Translations under genes and position numbers: made by a program
Assembly (NCBI RefSeq): GCF_000296835.1
Contig: NZ_CAKE01000010.1
Coordinates: 1 to 64,000 of the forward strand
Source: Lactobacillus hominis DSM 23910 = CRBIP 24.179
GTDB lineage: Bacteria > Bacillota > Bacilli > Lactobacillales > Lactobacillaceae
Length of the DNA: 64,000 nucleotides
Reading direction: 5' to 3'
Shown: piece after piece, positions 17,026-26,649 of the stretch
How the letters are laid out: the number at the start of each line of letters is the position of its first letter
Position numbering within the stretch: position 1 is the first letter of the stretch
The notes under the pieces: model-generated
The model's database searches: none
The model's input: the letters and a program-made list of their open reading frames with translations, nothing else
Told to the model about the DNA's origin: nothing

Positions 17026-17544
17026 ATGTTATTTAGACCCCGTTATACAATAGATACAATATATAATCTTGACCCACATCAATTAAAAAAGATGGGTATT
17101 AAGGCTGTTTTTTCTGATTTGGATAATACGCTATTGGCCTGGAATCAAGCAGATACTGCCATTGAAATGGATCAACTGAATAAAAAATTAGCGCAAGCTG
17201 GTATTAAGTTGGTTGTAATTTCAAATAATAATGCACAAAGAATTGGAAAAGTTCTTGATCCTTATCATATTGCCTTTATTGCTAAGGCACGTAAGCCACT
17301 TCCAATTGGAATTAATAAGGAATTGAAGTTGCTCAATTTAAAACCTAATCAAGTTTTAATGGTAGGAGATCAATTAATTACTGATATTCAAGCAGGCAAT
17401 CTGGCTCATGTAAAGACAGTTTTGGTTAAGCCATTAGTTGAGACAGATAAGTGGAACACAAGAATTAATCGCTTTTTTGAAAAAATAATATACTTCTTTT
17501 TGAATTTGAAGAAAAAAGTAGTTTTTGAGGAGAAACTTAAATGA
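17026..17544 (+). CDS. yqeG: YqeG family HAD IIIA-type phosphatase
   Basis: A 172-residue HAD-superfamily protein. Motif I is SDLDNTLLAW near residue 31, motif II VVISNNN near residue 65, and the motif III/IV region is KPLPIGINKELK and LMVGDQLITDIQAGN. It belongs to the YqeG/YqeG-like mitochondrial PTPMT-type phosphatase family, a possible phosphatidylglycerophosphate phosphatase; function is not proven. It overlaps yqeH by four bases and opens a conserved Firmicutes operon. The start ATG follows GGAGAG. Confidence 0.93.
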   Translation: MLFRPRYTIDTIYNLDPHQLKKMGIKAVFSDLDNTLLAWNQADTAIEMDQLNKKLAQAGIKLVVISNNNAQRIGKVLDPYHIAFIAKARKPLPIGINKELKLLNLKPNQVLMVGDQLITDIQAGNLAHVKTVLVKPLVETDKWNTRINRFFEKIIYFFLNLKKKVVFEEKLK

Positions 17545-18653
17545 ACGATGAAGAATTAAGATGTATTGGTTGTGGAAGTGTTTTACAAGATACTGACCCT
17601 AAAGAAGCAGGCTATTTGCCATCTTCAGCATTAAAAAAAGCCTTAAATGACGAAGGTAGCGATGTCTATTGTCAGCGTTGTTTTCGCCTGCGTCACTACA
17701 ATGAAATAATGCCAGTATCTGAGAACAACGACGATTTTTTAGCATTGCTTAACTCGATAGCTGATAAAAAGGCCCTAGTTGTAAATGTGGTTGATTTATT
17801 CGATTTTAGCAATTCATTGATTTCTTCATTAAAGAGATTTATTGGTGGCAATGAGTATATCTTAGTAGGAAACAAAGTAGATCTTTTCCCTAAGAACTCT
17901 AAAGAAACTAAAATCAAAGACTGGATGCGTCAAGAAGCCAACCGTAATGGCCTAAAACCAGAAAAGATCTTTTTAGTTAGCGCAGCTAAGAAGAAGAATT
18001 TAGATGAATTAATTAACTTTATTGCTAAAAAAGGCAAAAAGAAAGACATCTACTTTGTCGGAACAACTAACGTAGGTAAGTCTACTTTAATCAATGCTAT
18101 TTTGTCTGAACGTTCAGACTTAAAGGACTTAATTACTACTTCTAAGTTTCCAGGAACTACGCTTGATGAAATCAAGATTCCTTTGGACAATGGACACTAC
18201 TTGATTGATACACCCGGAATTTTGAGTAAAAAGCAATTAGCTAGCCATTTAACTGGTAAAGAATTAGAAGTTGTTGAACCTAAAAAGCCATTAAAGCCTG
18301 CAACTTATCAATTATTGCCTGGTCAAACTATCTTTTTAGCAGGATTAGGTCGTTTTGACTATATCGATGGTCCGTCTGCAGGATTTACGCTTTATGTAGC
18401 GCGCGATCTTTATGTTCACCGGACCAAAACTGAGAATGCCGACCAATTTTATGAAAAGCATAAAAAAGATTTACTGCTTCCACCAAGTGAAAAAGATGAT
18501 CTAGGACTATTAAAGGGGCAGACATTTTCACCAGATGTCAAAAGCGATATTTTGTTTGGTGGGGTTGGTTTTATTACCACTCCAGCTAATGTAGTAGTTA
18601 AAGCATATACTCCAGATGCAATAGGATTAGGAATTAGAAGAGCGTTGATATAA
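17541..18653 (+). CDS. yqeH: Ribosome biogenesis GTPase YqeH
   Basis: A circularly permuted GTPase needed for 30S assembly. Its 370 residues start with a zinc finger (CIGCG at 8-12, CQRC near 46). The G motifs come in permuted order: G4 GNKVDLF, then G5-like SAAKK, then G1 GTTNVGKSTL, G2 and finally G3 DTPGI. The C-terminal TRAP-like domain follows. The coding sequence overlaps yqeG. In Bacillus aroE and yhbY lie between yqeH and nadD; both are absent here. Confidence 0.96.
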   Translation: MNDEELRCIGCGSVLQDTDPKEAGYLPSSALKKALNDEGSDVYCQRCFRLRHYNEIMPVSENNDDFLALLNSIADKKALVVNVVDLFDFSNSLISSLKRFIGGNEYILVGNKVDLFPKNSKETKIKDWMRQEANRNGLKPEKIFLVSAAKKKNLDELINFIAKKGKKKDIYFVGTTNVGKSTLINAILSERSDLKDLITTSKFPGTTLDEIKIPLDNGHYLIDTPGILSKKQLASHLTGKELEVVEPKKPLKPATYQLLPGQTIFLAGLGRFDYIDGPSAGFTLYVARDLYVHRTKTENADQFYEKHKKDLLLPPSEKDDLGLLKGQTFSPDVKSDILFGGVGFITTPANVVVKAYTPDAIGLGIRRALI

Positions 18654-18655
18654 TA

Positions 18656-19297
18656 ATGAATAATTGTATTGTAAAAGAAAAGCCAGAGATGCGTTTTGAG
18701 CCAGCTACTAGTTCAGCGATGCAGATTGGAATTATGGGCGGAACCTTTAATCCAGTTCATATGGCGCACCTAGTTATGGCTGAGCAAGTACGTAAAAAGC
18801 TTCATTTAGATGAAATATGGTTTATCCCAACTAATATTCCGCCGCATAAAGAACTCGCTGGCAATGTTAGTGCTAAGGATCGTTGTGCAATGTTAGAGCT
18901 AGCGACGCATAATAATCCATATTTTCATGTAAAGCTATTTGAAATAATGCGTGGTGGCGTATCTTATACTGTTGATACTTTAAGATACTTGAAAAAGCGT
19001 GCTCCTAAGAATCATTACTACTTGATTATGGGTAGTGATGAAGTCAATGATTTTGAAAATTGGCATGAGCCTGAAACTATTGCGCTACTTGCAACATTAG
19101 TTGGCGTAAGAAGACCTAATTATCCGCAAAAGCCAAAATATCCAATGATTTGGGTAGATGCGCCAGATTTAGATATTTCGTCTTCAATGATCAGACAAAA
19201 TGTTGCAACAGGCAATTCAATCAGATACTTAGTTCCTGAAGAAGTGAGATTATATATAGAATCAAGAGGCTTATATGCAGCAAGAGATAACTTTTAA
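18656..19297 (+). CDS. nadD: Nicotinate-nucleotide adenylyltransferase
   Basis: This enzyme transfers AMP from ATP to nicotinate mononucleotide to give deamido-NAD. The catalytic loop GIMGGTFNPVHMAHL lies at about residues 24-38 and the ISSSMIR motif near residue 178. It has 213 residues from the first ATG; the 23 residues ahead of the core are longer than in Bacillus, and an internal ATG at 18689 would give 202. No strong ribosome site marks either one. The gene starts two bases after yqeH and overlaps yqeK by 23 bases. Confidence 0.95.
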   Translation: MNNCIVKEKPEMRFEPATSSAMQIGIMGGTFNPVHMAHLVMAEQVRKKLHLDEIWFIPTNIPPHKELAGNVSAKDRCAMLELATHNNPYFHVKLFEIMRGGVSYTVDTLRYLKKRAPKNHYYLIMGSDEVNDFENWHEPETIALLATLVGVRRPNYPQKPKYPMIWVDAPDLDISSSMIRQNVATGNSIRYLVPEEVRLYIESRGLYAARDNF

Positions 19298-19874
19298 AGA
19301 AACTTTTTCTCCTTTAACTTCAGATGAGTTAGTTGCTAAAGAAAAAGCAAATATGGATGAAAAAAGATTCAAACATTGTATTGGCGTTAGCGAAACTAGT
19401 AGAAAATTAGCTAGACTCAATAACTATGATGAAGATAAGGCGGCTTTAGCCGGTTTTATTCATGATTATGCTAAGCAAATTTCTAATGAACGCTTTATCG
19501 AAGCTATTAAAACTCAAGGTTTTGATCAGGATTTACTAAACTATAATCGTGCAATTTGGCACGGAATAGTTGGTACATATTTTATTAAAAAAGAACTTGG
19601 CATTACTGATAAAGAAATTTTAACAGCTATTTGGCGTCACACTACAGCAGACGTTGAGATGACAACGCTAGATAAAATTGTCTTTGTAGCTGATTTTATT
19701 GAACCAGGCCGTGATTTCCCAGGTGTAGACGAAGCTAGGAAAGTAGCCTTTAATAATTTAGATGATGGCGTGGGGTTTGAATTAGCTCATACTTTAGATT
19801 TTTTAGTAACCAACCGTCAAAAAATATATCCCAAGACTTTTGATGCATATAATGTTTGGTCAGTAAAAAAATAG
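19275..19874 (+). CDS. yqeK: YqeK family HD-domain hydrolase (Ap4A hydrolase, symmetrical)
   Basis: A 199-residue HD-domain metal phosphohydrolase. The metal ligands are visible as KHCIGVSE near residue 36, the HD pair in GFIHDYAK near residue 63, WHGIVG near residue 95 and the later DFIEPGR. Related YqeK proteins split diadenosine tetraphosphate into two ADP. The reading frame begins inside nadD, giving a 23-base overlap and probable coupling. The conserved nadD-yqeK-rsfS order supports the call. Confidence 0.93.
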   Translation: MQQEITFKETFSPLTSDELVAKEKANMDEKRFKHCIGVSETSRKLARLNNYDEDKAALAGFIHDYAKQISNERFIEAIKTQGFDQDLLNYNRAIWHGIVGTYFIKKELGITDKEILTAIWRHTTADVEMTTLDKIVFVADFIEPGRDFPGVDEARKVAFNNLDDGVGFELAHTLDFLVTNRQKIYPKTFDAYNVWSVKK

Positions 19875-19888
19875 AAAGAGGAATAATT

Positions 19889-20242
19889 TTGACAAGCAAA
19901 GAATTATTAGATTTAACTGTTGAAGCAATTGAGCAAAGACATGGCGAAGATACTGAAGCTTACGATATGCAAGGTATCAGTATTTTGGCTGATTATTACG
20001 TAATTACTACTGCTGGTTCTAACCGTCAATTGCACGCAATTGTTAACTCAATTGTGGATAAAATTCATGAACACGGTGCAAATGATTACCGAATTGAAGG
20101 CACACGTGATTCTAACTGGCTTTTAATCGATTTAGGCGACGTAATCGTAAATGTCTTCACTGAAGATGCAAGAGACTTTTATGGCTTGGAAAAGCTATGG
20201 AATGATGGCAAGAAAGTTGAATTGAATTTGGATCAGGATTAA
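19889..20242 (+). CDS. rsfS: Ribosome silencing factor RsfS
   Basis: RsfS (RsfA, YqeL/Iojap) binds L14 and keeps 50S subunits from joining 30S under starvation. The start is taken as TTG at 19889, five bases after AGAGGAA (19877-19883), giving 117 residues beginning [14 protein letters not shown], the usual family length. A longer in-frame ATG at 19856 lies inside yqeK without a ribosome site. Conserved stretches are [36 protein letters not shown] and FYGLEKLW. Confidence 0.95.
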   Translation: MTSKELLDLTVEAIEQRHGEDTEAYDMQGISILADYYVITTAGSNRQLHAIVNSIVDKIHEHGANDYRIEGTRDSNWLLIDLGDVIVNVFTEDARDFYGLEKLWNDGKKVELNLDQD

Positions 20243-20244
20243 AA

Positions 20245-21405
20245 ATGAGTGCTGTTGGAATTATTGCCGAATTTAATCCTTTTCATAGCGGGCATGAGTT
20301 TTTATTAAATCAAGCCCGTCTTTTGGCTAAAAATGATCCCATTATTGTTTTAATGTCAGGCAATTACGTTCAGCGTGGTCAGATGGCAATTATGGATAAG
20401 TGGGATCGTGCGCAAGCTGCTTTAAATAGTGGGGCAGATTTAGTGTTTGAATTACCATTTTCTTATGCCGTCCAGCCAGCTGATATTTTTGCTGAAGGTG
20501 GCGTTAGCATTTTAGCAAAGCTTGGTGTAAAAGATCTGGTGTTTGGCGTTGAAGATGCCAATTTGAATTTGGATTATATAGCCAAAAAAATTATTCAGAT
20601 TCCTAAAAATAGCCTGCAATTTAGAGATTATACCCAGACTTATGCGACGCAATATAATGAAATGGTAGCGCGTGAAGTAGGTCACGAAGTTAACCAGCCG
20701 AACTTGATGCTTGCGATTTCTTATGCAGTTGCTAATTTAAAGGTCAACCATCCAATGGATTTGCATCCTATTGAACGTATTGGCAGCGGTCATGATTCGC
20801 CACTAGTGCGTGATAAAATTGTTTCTTCTGCTACAGGAATCCGTAATTTTATTATTCACCATAAAGCACAAGATTTAATTGAATTAAAAAATTTCTTGCC
20901 TAAGAGTGAATTAACGCATTTAATGAATCAAGAAGTATATCCTAACTGGAATATACTTTTTAAATTTTTAAAATACCGCATAGAAAGCGCACATTTATCA
21001 GAACTTAAAGATATCTATCAAATGAGCGAAGGGCTGGATTATAAATTTAAAGAAGAAATCCATGAAGCGCAAGATTTTACTGCATTTTTAATGCGAGTAA
21101 AATCTAAAAGATACACTTATGCTCGTTTACGTAGACTTGCTTTATATACGCTGCTTAATATCAGACAAGAAGATATCATCCAGTCTTATGGGGATGTTTC
21201 TACACTACTTCTTGGTTATAGCGCAAGAGGACGTAATTATCTTAAAGAAAATCGCAAGGACTTTGAAATACCGATTATTTCAAAAGTTGATAAACGCAGT
21301 GCAAAAAGTGGAACTTTAGGCCTGCAAGTTAAGACAGATCGTTTATATGAAGAAATTATCGGCCAAGACCAAAACTTTGGTCGCCGACCAATAGAGGTGA
21401 AATAA
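20245..21405 (+). CDS. tmcAL: tRNA(Met) cytidine acetate ligase (YlbM/TmcAL family)
   Basis: A 386-residue nucleotidyltransferase-fold protein. The N-terminal motif [17 protein letters not shown] and the following [19 protein letters not shown] are diagnostic. In Bacillus subtilis the family member makes N4-acetylcytidine at the wobble position of elongator tRNA-Met using acetate and ATP. The ATG lies two bases after rsfS, so it is translated in the same operon, and yceD follows one base later. Product assignment is by family. Confidence 0.9.
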   Translation: MSAVGIIAEFNPFHSGHEFLLNQARLLAKNDPIIVLMSGNYVQRGQMAIMDKWDRAQAALNSGADLVFELPFSYAVQPADIFAEGGVSILAKLGVKDLVFGVEDANLNLDYIAKKIIQIPKNSLQFRDYTQTYATQYNEMVAREVGHEVNQPNLMLAISYAVANLKVNHPMDLHPIERIGSGHDSPLVRDKIVSSATGIRNFIIHHKAQDLIELKNFLPKSELTHLMNQEVYPNWNILFKFLKYRIESAHLSELKDIYQMSEGLDYKFKEEIHEAQDFTAFLMRVKSKRYTYARLRRLALYTLLNIRQEDIIQSYGDVSTLLLGYSARGRNYLKENRKDFEIPIISKVDKRSAKSGTLGLQVKTDRLYEEIIGQDQNFGRRPIEVK

Positions 21406-21406
21406 A

Positions 21407-21955
21407 ATGTTAGAGTATTCTTTTACACAAATAAAAAATTCTAATAATCCCTTAACGCCAGTGGATTCAGATGTAGAATTAAGTCATGACTTTTTTGAAA
21501 GAAGTAAGGAACTTTTAATTTCTGCAGATGATGTACACGTTAAAGGACAATTCTTTTATGATGAACCATTTGTAACTGGTAGCTTTACAGTAGAAGCAAA
21601 TGTTGTAGTGCCTTCTACGCGTAGTTTAAAGCCAGTTAGCTTACATCAAAAATTTGATTTTACTGAAAATTATAGTGAAGTTAAGCCAACTCAAGAACAA
21701 CTTGATGAAGAAGATACAATCATTACGATCAAGGATGACGTAATTGATTTGCAAACTGCAATTGAAGATAACTTGCTTTTAAGTTTGCCAAGCGTCGCAT
21801 TAACACGTGAAGAAAAAGATGATGATTTGTATCCTGAAGGCAATGGCTGGAAGGTTGTTTCTGAACAAGAGCATCAAGAAGGCCAACAAAATAAGGTTAA
21901 CCCAGCTTTTGCTAAATTAAAAAATCTTTTCGATGACGAAAATAGTGATAAATAA
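21407..21955 (+). CDS. YceD family (DUF177) protein
   Basis: A 182-residue acidic protein of the DUF177/YceD family, with the typical VKGQFFYDEPFVTGSFTVEA stretch near residue 45 and an acidic ending. In many bacteria yceD sits directly before rpmF (L32) and is linked to 23S rRNA or 50S biogenesis; rpmF is not next to it here. It ends the yqeG-tmcAL operon. The start is preceded by GAGGTG. Confidence 0.85.
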   Translation: MLEYSFTQIKNSNNPLTPVDSDVELSHDFFERSKELLISADDVHVKGQFFYDEPFVTGSFTVEANVVVPSTRSLKPVSLHQKFDFTENYSEVKPTQEQLDEEDTIITIKDDVIDLQTAIEDNLLLSLPSVALTREEKDDDLYPEGNGWKVVSEQEHQEGQQNKVNPAFAKLKNLFDDENSDK

Positions 21956-22081
21956 CTTGCAATAAGACTGATTTAAAATTATTATTAAATTATTAATAAA
22001 AATAGGCTAGAATATTGAAAACAGTAAGTTGGAGAAGTTAGTGGACTATTTTTGTTTAGAGAATAGGATAGGGATCAAAAA

Positions 22082-22810
22082 ATGAGTAAAATTTTAATTA
22101 TTGAGGATGAAAAGAATTTAGCTCGCTTTGTTGAACTTGAATTACAACACGAGAAATATCAAACTACCGTTGAATCAAATGGTCGTAAAGGGCTAGATTT
22201 GGCATTAAGTCAAGATTTTGATGCTATTTTGTTAGACTTGATGCTACCAGATTTGAATGGACTAGAAATTGCTCGGCGCGTTCGTCAAGAAAAAACTACG
22301 CCAATTATTATGATGACTGCTCGTGATTCTGTTATCGACAGAGTATCTGGATTAGATCATGGTGCAGATGATTATATCGTTAAGCCATTTGCTATTGAAG
22401 AATTATTAGCTCGTCTTCGTGCAGTACTTCGTCGCGTTCAAATTGAAAAGCGTGCTTTAGGTGAAACTATGGGCGTTCAAAAGGTAGTTCATTTTAATGA
22501 TTTAACTATTGAAACTGCTAATAGAATCGTGCACCGTGGCAATAAGACTGTTGATTTAACCAAGCGTGAATACAACTTGTTGATGACATTAATTGAAAAC
22601 AAGAATAACGTGGTTACTCGTGAACAATTGCTTAACAAGATTTGGGGACCAGATTCTAAGATTGAGACTAATGTTGTTGAAGTTTATGTAAGATACTTGC
22701 GTAATAAGATTGATGTTCCAGGACAACCATCTTATATTAAAACTGTTCGTGGAACCGGTTATATGGTAAGAACCGATGAGAATGATGAACAACGTCAAGA
22801 AGAAAACTAA
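22082..22810 (+). CDS. OmpR-family response regulator
   Basis: A 242-residue two-component regulator. The receiver domain has the acidic pocket (IEDEKN), the phospho-acceptor Asp in ILLDLMLPDLNG near residue 52, Thr in MMTARD and Lys in YIVKPF. An OmpR/PhoB winged helix follows (LTKREYNLLMTLIENKNNVVTREQ and VEVYVRYLRNKID). It is closest in layout to CsrR/CovR and ArlR. The gene for the partner kinase overlaps its 3' end by 35 bases. Confidence 0.95.
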   Translation: MSKILIIEDEKNLARFVELELQHEKYQTTVESNGRKGLDLALSQDFDAILLDLMLPDLNGLEIARRVRQEKTTPIIMMTARDSVIDRVSGLDHGADDYIVKPFAIEELLARLRAVLRRVQIEKRALGETMGVQKVVHFNDLTIETANRIVHRGNKTVDLTKREYNLLMTLIENKNNVVTREQLLNKIWGPDSKIETNVVEVYVRYLRNKIDVPGQPSYIKTVRGTGYMVRTDENDEQRQEEN

Positions 22811-24299
22811 TAGCAAATTAAAAGAGACCATTAAGCATTCGCTATCTTTCAAGTTGGTTGGATTGGTAGCGACGATTATAACGGTCTCTTTTATCATATT
22901 TTCTATCGCAATTTATTCATTAGTGCGTCAGCAATTAATTGAACAAGAAGAAAATGTCACTCAGTCGATTTCTCAAACTTTTGAAAATCGATTGGTAGAT
23001 ATTCCTCATACTTTGCAGATTTCTAATGTGGTGCCGAGTTTATCGCCGAATACGCAGCGAATTTTGGAAGGCAGGGCTCCAATTGCGGCTAATGAAAAGA
23101 CAAATATCTTTAGCGATGACATTTTAGCCACTTTAGCTAGTCGCGATACGACAGTGCTTATTTATAATCCTGAAGGAGAAATTGTCTTTTCAAATGGAAC
23201 CCTGCCTAAAGATGCTGATATGCCTAATTATGATGCGCATCACGTACTTAATTTGCAAAATATTGATGGTAAGTTACATTTGCAAGATTATACCAAGATC
23301 TATTCTTCCAAAACTAGAAGATTAACTGGATACTTGGTTGTGGATAATGCCTTGACTAAATCTAACGCTATCTTGCGGCGCTTGCGCAACTGGATGGTAG
23401 GCTTATCAGTAGGTGCAATTTTAATATTTATTATTTTGTCTTACTTAACAGTCAATAGTATTGTTAAGCCAATCAAGCGGATGTCACGAATCTCGCGGGC
23501 CGTTAACGATGATCCAAATAGTCAAGAAAGAATGCCAAAATTGCGACGTGAAGATGAATTGGGCGAATTAGCTGATAACTTTAATCAAATGCTAGACCGG
23601 ATGCAAGCTTATATCCAGCAGCAAAAACAATTTGTTGGTGATGTTTCTCATGAGTTGCGAACGCCAGTGGCGGTAATTCAAGGACATTTAAACTTACTCG
23701 AACGCTGGGGTAAAGATGATCCAGAGGTTTTAGATGAATCTATTAAGGCTTCACTTCAAGAAACTAGTCGGATGAATCACTTAATTCAAGAAATGCTTGA
23801 CTTAACTCGCGCTGAACAAATTGATGTTCAATACCCTGATGAAGTAACTGATGTTAATGAGGTCTTGACGCGAACCGTCAATGATATGCGGATGATCCAT
23901 AAAGACTTTAAGATCACTTATAACGATGCTTTAGCGCCAAATACGATGATTAAGATGTATCATAATCATTTAGAGCAAGTTCTGATAATTCTGATGGATA
24001 ATGCCATTAAATATTCTACTGATCGTAAAGAAATTATTGTGGATGCTTCTACAGAAGCAGATAAAGTAGAAATTGCTGTGCAAGATTTTGGTGAAGGAAT
24101 TGCACCAGATGAGCAGAGTAAAATCTTTAATCGTTTCTATCGTGTAGATAAGGCAAGAACTCGGGAAAAAGGTGGAAATGGTTTAGGCTTATCAATTGCC
24201 CAAAAGCTTGTTGAAAGTTACCATGGAAAAATCAGCGTAACTTCGCAAGTAGGATCAGGTAGTAAGTTCAAGATCGAATTTCCATTATTACAAAAATAA
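22776..24299 (+). CDS. Sensor histidine kinase, HAMP-HisKA-HATPase (ArlS/CsrS-like)
   Basis: A 507-residue membrane kinase. A first membrane helix (about 27-47), an extracytoplasmic sensor region of about 150 residues and a second helix near 210-230 are followed by HAMP, then HisKA with the phospho-accepting His in GDVSHELRTPVAV. The ATPase domain has the N box (MDNAIKYS), G1 (DFGEGI) and G2 (GGNGLGLSIA). Several ATG codons occur at the start; the first, at 22776, is inside the regulator gene. The sensed signal is not known. Confidence 0.93.
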   Translation: MRMMNNVKKKTNSKLKETIKHSLSFKLVGLVATIITVSFIIFSIAIYSLVRQQLIEQEENVTQSISQTFENRLVDIPHTLQISNVVPSLSPNTQRILEGRAPIAANEKTNIFSDDILATLASRDTTVLIYNPEGEIVFSNGTLPKDADMPNYDAHHVLNLQNIDGKLHLQDYTKIYSSKTRRLTGYLVVDNALTKSNAILRRLRNWMVGLSVGAILIFIILSYLTVNSIVKPIKRMSRISRAVNDDPNSQERMPKLRREDELGELADNFNQMLDRMQAYIQQQKQFVGDVSHELRTPVAVIQGHLNLLERWGKDDPEVLDESIKASLQETSRMNHLIQEMLDLTRAEQIDVQYPDEVTDVNEVLTRTVNDMRMIHKDFKITYNDALAPNTMIKMYHNHLEQVLIILMDNAIKYSTDRKEIIVDASTEADKVEIAVQDFGEGIAPDEQSKIFNRFYRVDKARTREKGGNGLGLSIAQKLVESYHGKISVTSQVGSGSKFKIEFPLLQK

Positions 24300-24308
24300 A
24301 GACAAATC

Positions 24309-24340
24309 AAAAAGACTAGGCTTTCAAACCTAGTCTTTTT
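24309..24340. terminator. Bidirectional terminator between the kinase gene and yidC
   Basis: AAAAAGACTAGG and CCTAGTCTTTTT form a perfect 12-bp stem with an 8-base loop; A and T runs on either side let it serve both converging transcripts. Confidence 0.92.
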
Positions 24341-24352
24341 AAATGTCTAAAG

Positions 24353-25339
24353 TTAATCTTTATTACGCTTTTGTTTGCCAGCATTGCGAGCGCGTAAGTC
24401 TTTGTGTAATTCATTGCTTGCCTTCTTTTGAGTAGGAGTAGCAGTTGAATTTGAATTTGGGTTACCGATAATTTCATCAATAGTAGCTTGAGTTACGACA
24501 GTCTTTAAAGGCTTATCTTTCAATTCTTCAGCAACTTCTTTTTTAACCTTAGGCATTACGATAAAGGTGGTAATCAATTGTTGAATAACGATCACGATTC
24601 CTCCAGCTAAGAAGTAAAGAGCTAAGGCGCCTGAAGAAGAAATTGAGATGAAGAACGTCATTGCTGGACTCAAGATTAAGGTCATTTGCATGGCCTTTTT
24701 TTGTTGCTCTGGAAGTCCAATCATTGAAAGATAACCTTGAATTACATAAAGAGCAGTTGCGATAATTGTTAAAACAATTGAACGCTGGCTCAATGAAATT
24801 CCGAAAAAGCTGGCTTTAGCTAATTGGCTTGAGTAAGCCACAGCTTGATAAATACCCATCATGATAGGCAACTGGATCAGTAAAGGTAAGCATCCCATAC
24901 CGCCCATCATTGACATGTTGTTTTCTTTATAGATTTTCATTTGGAGTTGACTCAATTGCATTTGTTGAGGTTGAGTCAAGTTCTTATCTTTCATCGCATT
25001 TTGGATTAATTGCATTTGTGGTTGCAATTTTTGCGTTTTTTCTTGTTGCTTAGTCATCTTGTAAGATGAATTTAAACGTAGCGGCATAACGATCAATTGA
25101 ACCACTAAAGTAATTAAAGCAATAGCCCAGCCAGCACCGTTTGACCCTCCAATTTTGGCTTCCACAAATAACATGATATTTTGAAGTGGGCGACCAAAAA
25201 TGCTGTAAATCCAGGCATATGGTCCAACGGTTGGCGCAGTCAATGCTCCGTGCTTTGTCTGAGTAGTACAAGCAGTCATAAAAATTGCCACGAATGCTAG
25301 TAAGGCAAAGACTTTGAGATATTTATTTTTTAATTTCAT
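24353..25339 (-). CDS. yidC: Membrane protein insertase YidC/Oxa1 family
   Basis: YidC inserts membrane proteins alone or with SecYEG. The 328-residue precursor has a lipoprotein signal peptide ending in the lipobox MTAC (Cys24). The 60KD_IMP domain spans about residues 60-265 with five membrane helices and the conserved hydrophilic-groove arginine in VMPLRLNSS. The C-terminal tail is basic (KDLRARNAGKQKRNKD), as needed for ribosome contact. The gene for acylphosphatase lies upstream on the same strand. Confidence 0.95.
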   Translation of the reverse strand: MKLKNKYLKVFALLAFVAIFMTACTTQTKHGALTAPTVGPYAWIYSIFGRPLQNIMLFVEAKIGGSNGAGWAIALITLVVQLIVMPLRLNSSYKMTKQQEKTQKLQPQMQLIQNAMKDKNLTQPQQMQLSQLQMKIYKENNMSMMGGMGCLPLLIQLPIMMGIYQAVAYSSQLAKASFFGISLSQRSIVLTIIATALYVIQGYLSMIGLPEQQKKAMQMTLILSPAMTFFISISSSGALALYFLAGGIVIVIQQLITTFIVMPKVKKEVAEELKDKPLKTVVTQATIDEIIGNPNSNSTATPTQKKASNELHKDLRARNAGKQKRNKD

Positions 25340-25397
25340 GCATGTAAACCTTTCTTCTTTGTACTGCTATCAAGTTTACTAGGAAAATTCAATTCTA

Positions 25398-25673
25398 TCA
25401 ACCGATGACAGTAAATGAATGAAATGGTTTTTGATCAGGTAAATTTTTAACCTCAATGTTATCAACTCTTCCTGCTGGAGTGGGCGAAGCTTTAACTTTA
25501 CTTATAAATTGGGCAAGTTTTAATGGATCTGCTTGCGCTACAATGGTGACACTGCCGTCCATATTATTTTTTACAGTTCCTTTAATGCCAAGGTCATTTG
25601 CGACCATTTGCGTAGTCCAGCGAAAGCCGACGCCTTGCACTAGCCCGGTAACTCTGATTTGCTTGGTTTCCAT
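25398..25673 (-). CDS. acyP: Acylphosphatase
   Basis: A 91-residue enzyme that hydrolyses acyl phosphates such as carbamoyl phosphate and 1,3-bisphosphoglycerate. The signature GLVQGVGFRW has the catalytic Arg near residue 18, and the conserved Asn is in GTVKNNMDGSV near residue 36. Length and order of motifs match the family. It lies 58 bases upstream of yidC on the same strand and is divergent from the SpoU methyltransferase gene. Confidence 0.95.
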   Translation of the reverse strand: METKQIRVTGLVQGVGFRWTTQMVANDLGIKGTVKNNMDGSVTIVAQADPLKLAQFISKVKASPTPAGRVDNIEVKNLPDQKPFHSFTVIG

Positions 25674-25784
25674 GATGCATCTTTTCCTTTTTAATTTTGT
25701 AAAACTTAGTTAATATAAATTCTAACATGTTAATTTGTTGCTAGTTAATTTAAAATATAGATATCAAGAGGAGATTTGATTTAT

Positions 25785-26546
25785 ATGTTAGAAATTAATT
25801 CTGTAAATAATGCAAAAATAAAAAATATTCGTAAACTTCAACAGAAAAAGTATCGTAAACAAGAAGGAAAATATCTAATCGAGGGATTTCATTTAGTTCA
25901 AGAAGTGCTAATGAATCATGTTCAATTTGATTGTTTGCTTGCAAGTAGGGATGCTTTTGATAAGTTAGAAACTAAGCAAGATATCGATGATAAAAAAATC
26001 ATCATTATCAACGATGTCATTTGCGATCACTTATCATCTACTAAAAATAGCCAAGATATTTTTATGGTCCTACCAATTAATCAGCCTAAACATTACTCAT
26101 TTGATTATGGCAAGTGGGTAGTTTTGGATAATTTAGTTGATCCTGGTAATGTTGGCACAATTATTCGTACAGCTGATGCTGCAGGATTTGACGGAGTTGT
26201 TTTATCTCAAGAAAGCGTAGATTTATATAATCCTAAGGTTCAAAGAAGTATGCAGGGCAGTCAATTCCATATCCAGATAATTCAAATGCCAATTATCGAA
26301 ACTTTAACTAATATGAAACAAAATGGACTGCCAATTTATGTCAGTTTGTTAGATAAAACTGCTAAAAAGCTAAATAATTGTCCTGTCGTGCCTCAACTTG
26401 CTTTAGTAATTGGTAATGAAGCTCATGGTGTCAGCTCAAATGTTGAAGAACTCGCAGATAAAAAGATCTATATTCCAATTAAAGGTAAAGCAGAATCATT
26501 AAATGCAGCAATTGCAGCAGGAATTATGATTTATCATTTTGCTTAA
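25785..26546 (+). CDS. TrmH/SpoU family RNA methyltransferase
   Basis: A 253-residue SPOUT-class RNA 2'-O-methyltransferase. The N-terminal substrate-binding domain (KKYRKQEGKYLIEGFHLVQE) is followed by the knotted catalytic domain: VVLDNLVDPGNVGTIIRTADAA (motif 1), LALVIGNEAHGVS (motif 2) and IPIKGKAESLNAAIAAGIMIY (motif 3). It resembles YsgA of Bacillus; the RNA target (probably rRNA) is not defined. The ATG at 25785 is preferred to the TTG at 25776, which sits two bases from the GAGGAG site. Confidence 0.93.
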   Translation: MLEINSVNNAKIKNIRKLQQKKYRKQEGKYLIEGFHLVQEVLMNHVQFDCLLASRDAFDKLETKQDIDDKKIIIINDVICDHLSSTKNSQDIFMVLPINQPKHYSFDYGKWVVLDNLVDPGNVGTIIRTADAAGFDGVVLSQESVDLYNPKVQRSMQGSQFHIQIIQMPIIETLTNMKQNGLPIYVSLLDKTAKKLNNCPVVPQLALVIGNEAHGVSSNVEELADKKIYIPIKGKAESLNAAIAAGIMIYHFA

Positions 26547-26561
26547 GAAAGTTGATTAGAC

Positions 26562-26590
26562 TTGTTTTTAGTAAGTGAATTTTCTATAAT
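26562..26590 (+). promoter_or_regulatory. Promoter of the HxlR-type regulator gene
   Basis: TTGTTT (26562-26567) and TATAAT (26585-26590) are 17 bp apart, about 60 bases before the start codon. Confidence 0.7.
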
Positions 26591-26649
26591 AAAATAAATG
26601 TTGGTTGTTTTGCAACTCAGAGAAATAATTTTTTAAGGAGGAACTCTTT

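Noticed and set aside
25723-25732. Palindrome TAACATGTTA between the acylphosphatase and SpoU methyltransferase genes as an operator
   Set aside because: It is only 10 bp in AT-rich DNA, with no second copy and no adjacent regulator; it could be chance.
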